Shown here one piece after another: positions 12,211 to 24,747 of a stretch of 64,000 bases of DNA. Position 1 is the stretch's first letter. Every line of letters begins with the position of its first letter. The translations under genes and the position numbers were made by a program. The notes beneath the pieces are model-generated. The model saw only the letters and a program-made list of their open reading frames with translations. It had not been told where the DNA came from and ran no database searches. The stretch is from Luzula sylvatica (Eukaryota; Streptophyta; Magnoliopsida; Poales; Juncaceae): NCBI GenBank assembly GCA_946800325.1, contig OX326960.1, positions 22,559,150-22,623,149 of the forward strand, given 5' to 3'.

Positions 12211-15200
12211 CTGCCCAAAACGTAAAAAAATTGCTATGAAACGAATGAAAAACTTTCTTAGTGTTTGTACAATTTGGTGCAGAATTACGTAGTAAAAAAT
12301 TCGATCCAAACCATCTCAAAAACAAGTTATTTGGGCTCCTCAGAGAGTTATAAGATTGTTATCAATCGAAAAACAAAATTTCTTAGAGTTTGTAAAATTT
12401 GGTGAGAAGTTACTTAGTGAAAGATACGATACAAAGGATCTAAAAACACGTTATTGGAACTCCTCAAAACATAAAAATATTGCCTCGAATCGAATTGAAA
12501 ACTTTCTTAGTGTTTGTACAAGTTGGTGAAAAGTTACGTAGTAAAACATTCGATCCAAACCATCTCAAAACACGTTATTTGGACTCCTCATAGCGTTAAA
12601 AGATTGTTTTGAATCGAAAATCAAACTTTCTTAGTGTTTGTAAAATTTGGTGAAAAGTTCCGTAGTGAAAGATACGATACAAACGATCTAAAAACAAGTT
12701 ATTTGAACTACTCAAAACGTAAAAAGATTGCTATGAAACGAATTGAAAACTTTCTTAGTGTTTGTTCAATTTCGTGCAAAATTACGTAGTAAAATATTCG
12801 ATCCAAACCATCTCAAAAACAAGTTAATTGGGCTCCTCAGAGAGTTATAAGATTGTTTTGAATCGAAAAACAAACTTTCTTTGTGTTTGTAAAATTTGGT
12901 GAAACGTTACGTAGTGAAAGATACGGTACAAACGATCAAAAAACACGTTATTTGAACTCCTCCAAACGTAGAAAGATTGCTATGAATCGAATTGCAAACT
13001 TTCTTAGTGTTTGTACAATTTGGTGAAAAGTTACGTAGTAAAACATTCGATCCAAACCATCTCAAAACACGCTATTTGGACTCCTCACAGCGTTAGAAGA
13101 ATTGTATGAATCGAAAAACAAACTTTCTTATTGTTTGTAAAATTTGGTGAAAATTTACTTAGTGAAAGATACGATACAAACGATCTAAAAACAAGTTATT
13201 TGAACTCCTCAAAACGTAAAAAGATTGCTATGAATTGAATAGAAAACTTTCTTAGTGTTTGTACAATTTGGTGAAAAGTTACGTAGTAACTTTTTCGATC
13301 CAGACCATCTCAAAACACGTTATTTGGCTCCTCGTAGCGTTAAAAGAATGGTATGAAACGAAAAACAAACTTTCTTTGTGTTTGTCAAATTTTGGTGAAA
13401 AGTTACGTAGTAAAAGATACAATACAAATGATCTAAAAACATGTTATTTGAACTCCTCAAAACGTAAAACGATTGCTACGAATCGAATTGAAAACTTTCT
13501 TAATGTTTGTACAATTTGGTGAAAAGTTACGTAGTAAAAGATTCGATCCAAACCATCTCAAAACACGTTATTTGGACTCCTCATAGCGTTAGAAGAATTG
13601 TATGAATCGAAAAACAAACTTACTTAGTGTTTGTAAAATTTGGTGAAAAGGTACGCAGTAAAAGATACGATACAAATGATCTAAAAACACGTTATTTGAA
13701 CTCCTCAAAACGTAAAAAGGTTGCTATGAAACGAATAAAAATCTTTCTTAGTGTTTGTACAATTTGGTGCAAAATTACGTAGTAAAATATTCGATCCAAA
13801 CCATCTCAAAAGCAAGTTATTTGGGCACCTCAGTGAGTTATAAGATTGTTATCAATCGAAAAACAAACTTTCTTAGTGTTTGTAAAATTTGGTGAAAAGT
13901 TACGTAGTGGAAGATACGTTACAAACGATCTAAAAACACATTATTTGAACTTCTCAAAACGTAAAAAGATGGCTATGAATCGAATTGAAAACTTTCTTAG
14001 TGTTTGTACAATTTGGTGAAAAGTTACGTAGTAAATAATTCGATCCAAACCATCTCAAAACACGTTATTTGGACTCCTCATAGCGTTAGAAGAATTGTGT
14101 GAATCGAAAAACAAACTTTCTTAGTGTTTGTAAAATTTGGTGAAAAGTTACATAGTGAGAGATACGATACAAACGATTTAAAAACACGTTATTTGAACTC
14201 CTCAAAACGTAAAAATATTGCTATGAATCGAAAAGAAAACTTTCTTAGTGTTTGCACAATTTGGTGAAAATTTACGTAGTAAAACATTCGATCCAAACCA
14301 TCTCAAAACACGTTATTTCGACTCCTCATAGCGTTAAAAGAATGGTATGAATCGAAAAAGAAACTTTCTTAGTGTTTGTAAAATTTGGTGAAAAGTTACA
14401 TAGTGAAAGATAGATTACAAACGATCTAAAAACACGTTACTTGGAATCCTCAAAATGTAAAAAGATTGCTATGAATCGAATTGAAAACTTTCTTAGTGTT
14501 TGTACAATTTGGTGAAAAGTTACGTTGTAAAAGATTCGATCCAAATCATCTCAAAACACGTTATTTGGACTCCTCATAGCGTTAGAAGAATTGAATGAAT
14601 CGAAAAACAAACTTTCTTAGTGTTTGTAAAATTTGGTGAAAAGTTACGGAGTAAAAGATACAATACAAATGATCTAAAAACACGTTAATTGAACTCCTCA
14701 AAACGTAAAAAGGTTGCTATGAAACGAATAAAAAACTTTCTTAGTGTTTGTACAATTTGGTGCAAAATTACGTAGTAAAATATTCGATCCAAACCATCTC
14801 AAAAGCAAGTAATTTGGGCTCCTCAGTGAGTTATAAGATTGTTATCAATCGAAAAACAATCTTTCTTAGTGTTTGTAAAATTTGGTGTAAAGTTACGTAG
14901 TGGAAGATACGTTACAAACGATCTAAAAACACATTATTTGAACTCCTCAAAACCTAAAAATATTGCTATGAATCGAAAAGAAAACTTTCTTAGTATTTGT
15001 ACAATTTGGTGAAAAGTTATGTAGTAACTTTTTCGATCCAGACCATCTCAAAACACGTTATTTGGACTCCTCATAGCGTTAAAAGAATGGTATAAATCGA
15101 AAAACAAACTTTCTTAGTGTTTGTAAAATTTGGTGAAAAGTTATGTAGTAAAAGATACGATACAAATGATCTAAAAACACGTTATTTGAACGCCTCAAAA

Positions 15201-17780
15201 CGTAAAAAGATTGCTACGAATCGAATTGAAAACTTTCTTAGTGTTTGTACAATTTGGTGAAAAGTTACGTAGTAAAAGATTCGATCCAAACCATCTTAAA
15301 ACACGTTATTTGTACTCCTCATAGCGTTAAAAGAATGGTATGAATCGAAAAACAAACTTTGTTAGTGTTTGTAAAATTTGGTGAAAAGTTATGTATTGAA
15401 AGATACTATACAAATGATCTAGAAACACGTTATTCGAACTCCTGAAAACGTAAAAAGATTCCTATGAATCGAAAAGAAAACTTTCTTAGTGTTTGCACAA
15501 TTTGGTGAAAAGTTACGTAGTAAAAGATTCGATCCAAACCATCTCAAAAACAAGTTAATTGGGCTCCTCAGAGAGTTATAAGATTGTTTTGAATCGAAAA
15601 ACAAACTTTCTTAGCGTTTGTAAAATTTGGTGAAAAGTTACGTAGTGAAAGATACGATACAAACGATCTAAAAACACGTTATTTGTACTCCTCATAGCGT
15701 TAAAAGAATGATATGAATCGAAAAACAAATTTTCTTAGAGTTTGTAAAATTTGGTGAAAAGTTACGTAGTGAAAGATATGGCACAAACGATCTAAAAAGA
15801 CGTTATTTGAACTCCTTAAAACGTAAAAAGATTGCTATGAATCGAATTGAAAACTATCTTAGTGTTTGTACAATTTGGTGAAAAGTTACGTAGTAAAACA
15901 TTCGACCCAAACCATCTCAAAACACGTTATTTGGACTCCTCATAGCGTTAGAAGAATTGTATGAATCGAAAAACAAACTTACTTAGTGTTTGTAAAATTT
16001 GGTGAAAAGTTACATAGTGAAAGATACGATACAAACAATCTAAAAACACGGTATTTGAACTACTCAAAACGTAAAAAGATTGCTTTGAATCGAATAGAAA
16101 ACTTTATTAGTGTTTGTACAATTTGGTGAAAAGTTACGTAGTAACTTTTTGGATCCAAACCATCTCGAAACACGTTATTTGGACTCCTCATAGCGTTAAA
16201 AGAATGGTATGAATCGAAAAACAAACTTTCTTAGTGTTTGTAAAATTTGGTGAAAAGTTACTTAGTGAAAGATACGGTACATACGATCTAAAAACACGTT
16301 ATTTGAACTCCTCAAAACGTAAAAAGATTGCTATGAAACGAATAGAAAACTTTCTTAGTGTTTTTATAATTTGGTGAAAAGTTACGTAGTAAAAGATTCA
16401 ATCCAAACCATCTCAAGAACACGTTATTTGGGCTCCTCCAAGAGTTAAAAGATTGTATGAATCGCAAAACAAACTTTCTTAGTGTTTGTAAAATTTGGTG
16501 AAAATTTACGTAGTGAAAGATACTATACAAACGATCTAAAAAGACGTTATTTGAACTCCTCAAAACGTAAAAAGATTGCTACGAATCAAATAGAAAACTT
16601 TGTTAGTGTTTGTACAATTTGGTGCAAAATTTGAACGAGAAAGATATGATACAAAGGATCTAAAAACACGTTATTTGTACTCCTCAAAATGTAAAAAGAT
16701 TGCTATTAAACGGATAGAAAACTTTCTTAGTGTTTGTACAATTTGGTGCAAAATTACGTAGTAAAAGATTCGATCCAACCCATCTCAAAGGCAAGTTATT
16801 TGGGCTCCTCGGGGAGTTATAAGATTGTTGTCAATCGAAAAACTATCTTTGTTAGTGTTTGTAAAATTTGGTGAAAAGTCATGTATTGAAAGATACTATA
16901 CAAATGATCTATAAACACGTTATTCGAACTCCTGAAAACGTAAAAAGATTGCTAAGAATCGAAAAGAAAACTTTCTTAGTGTTTGCACAATTTGGTGAAA
17001 ATTTACGTAGTAAAAGATTCGATCCAAACCATCTCAAAAACATGTTATTTGGACTCCTTATAGCGTTAAAAGAATGGTAGGAATCGAAAAATAAAATTTC
17101 TTAGTGTTTGTACAATTTGGTGAGAAGTTACTTAGTTAAAGATACGGTACAAACGATCTAAAAAGAAGTTATTTGAACTCCTCAAAACGTAAAAATATTG
17201 CTATGAGTCGAATTGACAACTTTCTTAGTGTTTGTACAATTTGGTGAAAAGTCACATAGTAAAACATTCGATCCAAACCATCTTAAAACACGTTATTTGG
17301 ACTCCTCATAGCGTTAAAAGAATGGTATGAATCGAAAAACAAAATTTTTTAGGGTTTGTAAAATTTGGTGAAAAGTAACGTAGTGTCAGATACGATACAA
17401 AGGATCTAAAAACACGTTATTTGAACTCCACAAAACGTAAAAAGATTGCTAAGAAACGAATGGAAAACTTTCTTAGTGTTTGTACAATTTGGTGAAAAAT
17501 TACGTAGTAAAAGATTCGATCCAAACCATATAAAAATAACTTTCGTAGTGTTTGCTATGAATCGAATTAAAAACTTTCTTAGTGTTTTGTACAATTTGGT
17601 GAAAACTTACATAGTAAAACATTCGATCCAAACCATCTCAAAACACGTTATTTGGACTCCTCATAGCGTTAAAAGAATGGTAGGAATCGAAAAACAAACT
17701 TTCTTAGTGTTTGTAAAATTTGGTGAAAAGTTACGTAGTGAAAGATACGATACAAAGGATCTAAAAACACGTTATTTGAA
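12211..17780. repeat. Satellite segment between two CTGCCCAAAACG markers (~45 monomers), more diverged
   Basis: It is bounded by the first two occurrences of the rare class-A variant CTGCCCAAAACG (12211 and 17781). The spacing of 5570 bp is about 45 x 124. Order and variants resemble the later blocks only in part. The first CTAGAAACACGTTATTCG marker occurs at 15419. Aberrant short monomers occur near 17520-17560. Confidence 0.6.
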
Positions 17781-20118
17781 CTGCCCAAAACGTAAAAAGA
17801 TTGCTATGAAACGAATGAAAAACTTTCTTAGTGTTTGTACAATTTGGTGCAGAATTACGTAGTAAAAAATTTGATCCAAACCATCTCAAAAACAAGTTAT
17901 TTGGGCTCCTCAGAGAGTTATAAGATTGTTATCAATCGAAAAACAAAATTTCTTAGAGTTTGTAAAATTTGGTGAGAAGTTACTTAGTGAAAGATACGGT
18001 ACAAACGATCTAAAAAGAAGTTATTTGAACTCCTCAATACGTAAAAAGATTGCTATGAATCGAATTGAAAACTTGCTTAGTGTTTGTACAATTTGGTGAA
18101 AAGTCACATAGTAAAACATTCGATCCAAACCATCTTAAAACACGTTATTTGGACTCCTCATAGCGTTAAAAGAATGGTATGAATCGAAAAACAAACTTTC
18201 TTAGGATTTGTAAAATTTGGTGAAAAGTTACGTAGTGAAAGATACGATACAAATGATCTAAAAACACGTTATTTGAACTTCTCAAAACGTAAAAAGATTG
18301 CTATGAAACGAATGAAAAACTTTCTTAGTGTTTGTACAATTTGGTGCAAAATTACGTAGTGAAAGATTCGATCCAAACCATCTAAAAAACAAGTTATTTG
18401 GGCTCCTCAGAGAGTTATAAGATTGTTATCAATCGAAAAACAAACTTTCTTAGTGTGTGTAAAATTTGGTGAAAAGTTACGTAGTGATAGATATGGTACA
18501 AACGATCTAAAAACACGGTATTTGAACTCCTCAAAACGTAAAAAGATTGCTATGAATCGAATTGAAAACTTTCTTAGTGTTTGTACAATTTGGTGAAAAG
18601 TTACGTAGTAAAACATTCGACCCAAACCATCTCAAAACATGTTATTTGGACTCCTCATAGCGTTAGAAGAATTGTATGAATCGAAAAACAAACTTTCTTA
18701 GTGTTTGTAAAATTTGGTGAAAAGTTACATAGTGAAAGATACGATACAAACGATCTAAAAACACGGTATTTGAACTCCTCAAAACGAAAAAAGATTGCTT
18801 TGAATCGAATAGAAAACTTTCTTAGTGTTTGTACAATTTGGTGAAAAGTTACATAGTTACTTTTTCGATCCAAACAATCTCAAAACACGTTATTTGGACT
18901 CCTCATAGCGTTAAAAGAATGGTATGAATCGAAAAACAAACTTTCCTAGTGTTTTAAAATTTTGGTGAAAAGTTATGTAGTAAAAGATACGATACAAATG
19001 ATCTAAAAACACGTTATTTGAACGCCTCAAAACGTAAAAAGATTGCTACGAATCGAATTGAAAACTTTCTTAGTGTTTGTACAATTTGGGGAAAAGTTAC
19101 GTGGTAAAAGATTCGATCCGAACCATCTCAAAACACGTTACTTGTACTCCTCATAGCGTTAAAAGAATGGTATGAATCGAAAAACAAATTTTGTTAGTGT
19201 TTGTAAAATTTGGTGAAAAGTTATGTATTGAAAGATACTATACAAATGATCTAGAAACACGTTATTCGAACTCCTGAAAACGTAAAAAGATTGCTATGAG
19301 TCGAAAAGAAAACTATCTTAGTGTTTGCACAATTTGGTGAATAGTTACGTAGTAAAATATTCGATCTAAACCATCGCAAAAACAAGTTAATTGGGCTCCT
19401 CAGAGAGTTATAAGATTGTTTTGAATCGAAAAACAAACTTTCTTAGCGTTTGTAAAATTTGGTGAAAAGTTACGTAGTGAAAGATACGATACAAACGATC
19501 TAAAAACGTGTTATTTGGACTCCTCATAGCGTTAAAAGAATGGTATGAATCGAAAAACAAAGTTTCTTAGTGTTTGTAAAATTTGGTGAAAAGTTACGTA
19601 GTGAAACATATGGTACAAACGATCTAAAAACACGTTATTTAAACTCCTCAAAACGTAAAAAGATTGCTATGAATCGAATTGAAAACTTTCTTAGTGTTTG
19701 TACAATTTGGTGAAAAGTTACGTAGTAAAACATTCGACCCAAACCATCTCAAAACACGTTATTTGGACTCCTAATAGCGTTAGAAGAATTGTATGAATCG
19801 AAAGACAAAATTTCTTAGTGTTTGTAAAATTTGGTGAAAAGTTGCATAGTTAAAGATACGATACAAACGATATAAAAACACGTGACTTGAACTTCTCAAA
19901 ACGTAAAAAGATTGCTATGAATCGAATAGAAAACTTTCTTAGTGTTTGTACAATTTGGTGAAACGTTACGTAGTAAAACATTCGATCCAAACCATCTCAA
20001 AGCACGTTATTTGGACTCCTCAAAGCGTGAAAAGAATGGTACGAATCGAAAAACAAACTTTCTTAGTGTCTGTAAATTTTGGTGAAAAGTTATGTAGTAA
20101 AAGATAAAATACAAATGA

Positions 20119-20750
20119 TGAAAGAAAATATGGCTTAAGAATTAACTTGGAAGAATTTATATTATGTAGCCAAATCTGCAGTCAGAATTGGGCCGTTAAT
20201 ATTATTAGGGATTTAACCTAATTTCTGATAATTATGATTTAATCTAATTTCGGGCCCATTCAGACCATTCAGATAATTAGAGTTTTAAACTAATTTCAGC
20301 CCAATCCGAAAGCTTGGGTTTTAACCTAATTTTGCCTATAAATATAATTCTGATTTCGAGTTTCTCTCTCCTAAGGGCTGCCGAATTTCTGACTTAATTC
20401 AGCCGAAATTTCTTCTTTCTCCCACAGAGTTTCAAAGAGAGATCTAGAGAAAAATAGAAGAGAGATCTGAGTAATTTCTTGAGAGATATAATCGCAAAAC
20501 TGACTAGAACGGTTTTGGCGGTTCTGATCAGACGAAATCGAGGTGGACACAAGTAGAGGGAGTGCAAGAGCAATCCTTGGAGAAGGTTCACGAGATATGG
20601 AGGAGAAGGCATCACGTACTAACTTGTACGAGGTAAATTCTGATTACTCTTCCTTTTTCGATGTTTTTCGAGTGTGATCCAGGGTAGAATTAGGTTATAC
20701 ATACGAAATAATTCCGCTGCAAACCTCTAATTCGTGTGTATAATCCTACA
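20119..20750. mobile_element. Solo LTR of an LTR retrotransposon inserted in the satellite
   Basis: This is a 632-bp non-satellite insertion starting TG (TGAAAGAAAATATGG) and ending CA (TAATCCTACA). It is flanked by the 5-bp direct repeat AATGA (20114-20118 and 20751-20755). The uninterrupted target is present in block copies at about 26830 and 33660. A TATAAATA box at 20337-20344 and a CT-rich downstream part fit an LTR promoter reading on the plus strand. There is no internal gag-pol, primer-binding site or second LTR, so this is a solo LTR left by LTR-LTR recombination. Copia or Gypsy class cannot be decided. Confidence 0.92.
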
Positions 20751-23700
20751 AATGATCTAAAAACACATTATTTGAACTCCTCAAAACGTAATAAGTTTGT
20801 TATGAAACGAATAGAAAACTTTCTTAGTGTTTGTATAATTTGGTGAAAAGTTACGTTGTAAAAGATTCAATCCAAACCATCTTAAGAACACGTTATTTGG
20901 GCTCCTCAGAGAGTGAAAAGATTGTATGAATCGAAAAACAAACTTTCGTAGTGTTTGTAAAATTTGGTGAAAAGTTACGTAGTGAAAGATACTATACAAA
21001 CGATCTAAAAAGACGTTATTTGAACTCCTCAAAGCGTAAAAAGATTGCTACGAATCGAATTGAAAACTTTCTTAGTGTTTGTACAATTCGGTGCAAAATT
21101 ACGTAGTGAAGGATACGATACAAAGGATCTAAACACACGTTATTTGAACTCCTCAAAACGTAAAAAGATTGCTATGAAACGAATAGAAAACTTTCTTAAT
21201 GTTTGTACAATTTGGTGCAAAATTACGTAGTAAAAAATTCGATCCAAATCATCTCAAACGCAAGTTATTTGGGCTGCTCAGAGAGTTATAAGATTGTTGT
21301 CAATCGAAAAACAAACTTTCTTAGTGTTTGTAAAATTTGGTGAAAAGTTACGTAGTGAAAGATACGGTACAAACGATCTAAAAACACGTTATTTGAACTT
21401 CTCAAAATATAAAAAGATTGCTATGAATCGAATTGAAAACTCCCTTAGTGTTTGTACAATTTGGTGAAAAGTTACGTAGTAAAACATTCGATTCAAACCA
21501 TCTCAAAACACGTTATTTGGACTCCTCATAGCGTTAGAAGAATTGTATGAATAGAAAAACAAACTTTGATAGTGTTTGTAAAATTTGGTGAAAAGTTACA
21601 TAGTGAAAAAATACGATACAAACGATCTAAAAACACGTTATTTAAACTCCTCTAAACGTAAAAAGATTGCTATGAATCGAATAGAAAACTTTCTTAGTGT
21701 TTGTACAATTTGGTGAAAAGTTACATTGTAAAACATTCGATCCAAACCATCTTAAAACAAGTTATTTGGACTCCTCATAGCGTTAAAAGAACGGTATGAA
21801 TCGAAAAACAAACTTTCTTAGGGTTTGTAAAATTTGGTGAAAAGTTACGTAGTGAAACATATGATACAAAGGATCTAAAAACACGTTATTTGAACTCCTC
21901 AAAACGTAAAAAGATTGCTATGAAACGAATGAAAAACTTTCTTAGTGTTTGTACAATTTGGTGCAAAATTACGTAGTGAAAGATTCGATCCAAACCATCT
22001 AAAAAACAAGTTATTTGGGCTCCTCAGAGAGTTATAAGATTGTTATCAATCGAAAAACAAACTTTCTTAGTGTTTGTAAAATTTGGTGAAAAGTTACGTA
22101 GTGAAAGATATGGTACAAACGATCTAAAAACACGGTATTTGAACTCCTCAAAACGTAAAAAGATTGCTATGAATCGAATTGAAAACTTTCTTAGTGTTTG
22201 TACAATTTGGTGAAAAGTTACGTAGTAAAACATTCGACCCAAACCATCTCAAAACATGTTATTTTGACTCCTCATAGCGTTAGAAGAATTGTATGAATCG
22301 AAAAACAAACTTTCTTAGTGTTTGTAAAATTTGGTGAAAAATTACATAGTGAAAGATACGATACAAACGATCTAAAAACACGGTATTTGAACTCCTCAAA
22401 ACGTAAAAAGATTGCTTTGAATCGAATAGAAAACAATCTTAGTGTTTGTACAATTTGGTTAAAAGTTACGTAGTAACTTTTTCGATCCAAACAATCTCAA
22501 AACACGTTATTTGGACTCCTCATAGCGTTAAACGAATGGTATGAATCGAAAAACAAACTTTCTTAGTGTTTTAAAATTTTGGTGAAAAGTTATGTAGTAA
22601 AAGATACGATACCAATGATCTAAAAACACGTTATTTGAACGCCTCAAAACGTAAAAAGGTTGCTACGAATCGAATTGAAAACTTTCTTAGTGTTTGTACA
22701 ATTTGGGGAAAAGTTACGTAGTAAAAGATTCGATCCGAACCATCTCAAAACACGTTATTTGTACTCCTCATAGCGTTAAAAGAATGGTATGAATCGAAAA
22801 ACAAACTTTGTTAGTGTTTGTAAAATTTGGTGAAAAGTTATGTATTGAAAGATACTGTACAAATGATCTAGAAACGCGTTATTCGAACTCCTGAAAACGT
22901 AAAAAGATTGCTATGAGTCGAAAAGAAAACTATCTTAGTGTTTGCACAATGTGGTGAAAAGTTACGTAGTAAAAGATTCGATCCAAACCATCTCAAAAAC
23001 AAGTTAATTGGGCTCCTCAGAGAGTTATAAGATTGTTTTGAATCGAAAAACAAACTTTCTTAGCGTTTGTAAAATTTGGCGAAAAGTTACGTAGTGAAAG
23101 ATACGATACAAACGATCAAAAAACATGTTATTTGGACTCCTCATAGCGTTAAAAGAAGGGTATGAATCGAAAAACAAATTTTCTTAGTGTTTGTAAAATT
23201 TGGTGAAAAGTTACGTAGTGAATGATAAGGCACAGACGATCTAAAAACACGTTATTTGAACTCCTCAAAACGTAAAAAGATTGCCATTAATCGAATTGAA
23301 AACTTTCTTAGCGTTTGTACAATTTGGTGAAAAGTTACATAGTAAAACATTCGACCCAAACCATTTCAAAACACGTTATTTGGACTCCTCATAGCGTTAG
23401 AAGAATTGTATGAATTGAAAAACAAAATTTCTTAGTGTTTGTAAAATTTGTTGAAAAGTTACATAGTGAAAGATACGATACAAACAATCTAAAAACACGA
23501 TATTTGAACTCCTCAAAACGTAAAAAGATTGCTTTGAATCGAATAGAAAAATTTATTAGTGTTTGTACAATTTGGTGAAAAGTTACGTAGTAACTTTTTC
23601 GATCCAAACCATCTTGAAACACGTTATTTGGACTCCTCATAGCGTTAGAAGAATGGTATGAATCGAAAAACAAACTTTCTTAGTGTTTGTAAAATTTGGT

Positions 23701-24096
23701 GAAAAGTTACTTAGTGAAAGATACGGTACATACGATCTAAAAACACGTTATTTGAACTCCTCAAAACGTAAAAATATTGCTATGAATCGAATTGAAAACT
23801 TTCTTAGTGTTTGTACAATTTGGTGAAAAGTTACATTGTAAAACATTCGATCCAAACCATATCAAAACACGTCATTTGGACTCCTCATAGCGTTAAAAGA
23901 ATGGTATGAATCGAAAAACAAAATTTCTTAGTGTTTGTAAAATTTGGTGAAAAGTTACGTAGTGAAAGATACGATACAAAGGATCTAAAAACAAGTTATA
24001 CGAACTCCTCAAAACATAAAAAGATTGCTATGAAACGAATTGAAAACTTTCTTAGTGTTTGTACAATTTCGTGCAAAATTACGTAGTAAAAGATTC

Positions 24097-24400
24097 GATC
24101 AAACCATCACAAAAACAAGTTAATTGGGCTCGTCAGAGAGTTATAAGATTGTTATGAATCGAAAAGCAAAGTTTCTTAGTGTTTGTAAAATTTGGTGAAA
24201 AGTTACATTGTGAAAGATACGATACAAACGATCTAAAACACGTTATTTGTACCCCTCAAAACATAAAAAGATTACTATAAATCAAATTGAAATATTTATT
24301 AGTGTTTTGTACAATTTGGTGAAAAGTTACGTAGTAACACATTCGATCCAAACCATCTCAAAACACGTTATTTGGACTCCTCATAGCGTTAGAAGAATGG
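24097..24400. repeat. Satellite patch matching the left edge of the array (8835-9130)
   Basis: This segment shares a set of rare variants with 8835-9130: GGGCTCGTCAGAGAG, GAAAAGCAAAGTTTC, TTACATTGTGAAAG, CTAAAACACG with one A fewer, TTTGTACCCCTCAAAACAT, ATTACTATAAATC and GAAATATTTATTAGTG. The same place in block copies 2 and 3 (about 30560 and 36760) lacks these variants. Confidence 0.85.
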
Positions 24401-24747
24401 TATGACTCGAAAAACAAAATTTCTTTGTGTTTGTAAAATTTGGTGAAAAGTTACATAGTGAAAGATACGATACAAACGATCTAAAAGCACGTTATTTGAA
24501 CTCCTCAAACATAAAAAGATTGCTATGAATCGAATTGAAAACTTTCTTAGTGTTTGTACAATTTGGTGAAAAGTTACATAGTAAAACATTCGATCCAAAC
24601 CATCTCAAAACACGTTATTTGGACTCCTCATAGCGTTAAAAGAATGGTAGGAATCGAAAAACAAACTTTCTTAGTGTTTGTAAAATTTGGTGAAAAGTTA
24701 CGTAGTGAAAGATACGATACAAAGGATCTAAAAACACGTTATTTGAA

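Larger units (their letters stand above)
17781..24747. repeat. Higher-order satellite block, copy 1 (carries the solo LTR)
   Basis: It runs from marker CTGCCCAAAACG at 17781 to the next at 24748. Removing the LTR plus its duplicated target (637 bp) leaves 6330 bp, about 51 monomers. Internal landmarks recur in the next copy at fixed offsets: 18407, 19251, 20781, 22024 and 22868 correspond to positions 6718 bp further on before the LTR and 6080-6081 bp further on after it. Confidence 0.85.

Noticed and set aside
20394..20615. 73-aa minus-strand ORF in the satellite insertion
   Set aside because: It lies wholly inside the solo LTR, opposite to the LTR's likely promoter direction, and has no recognisable motif.
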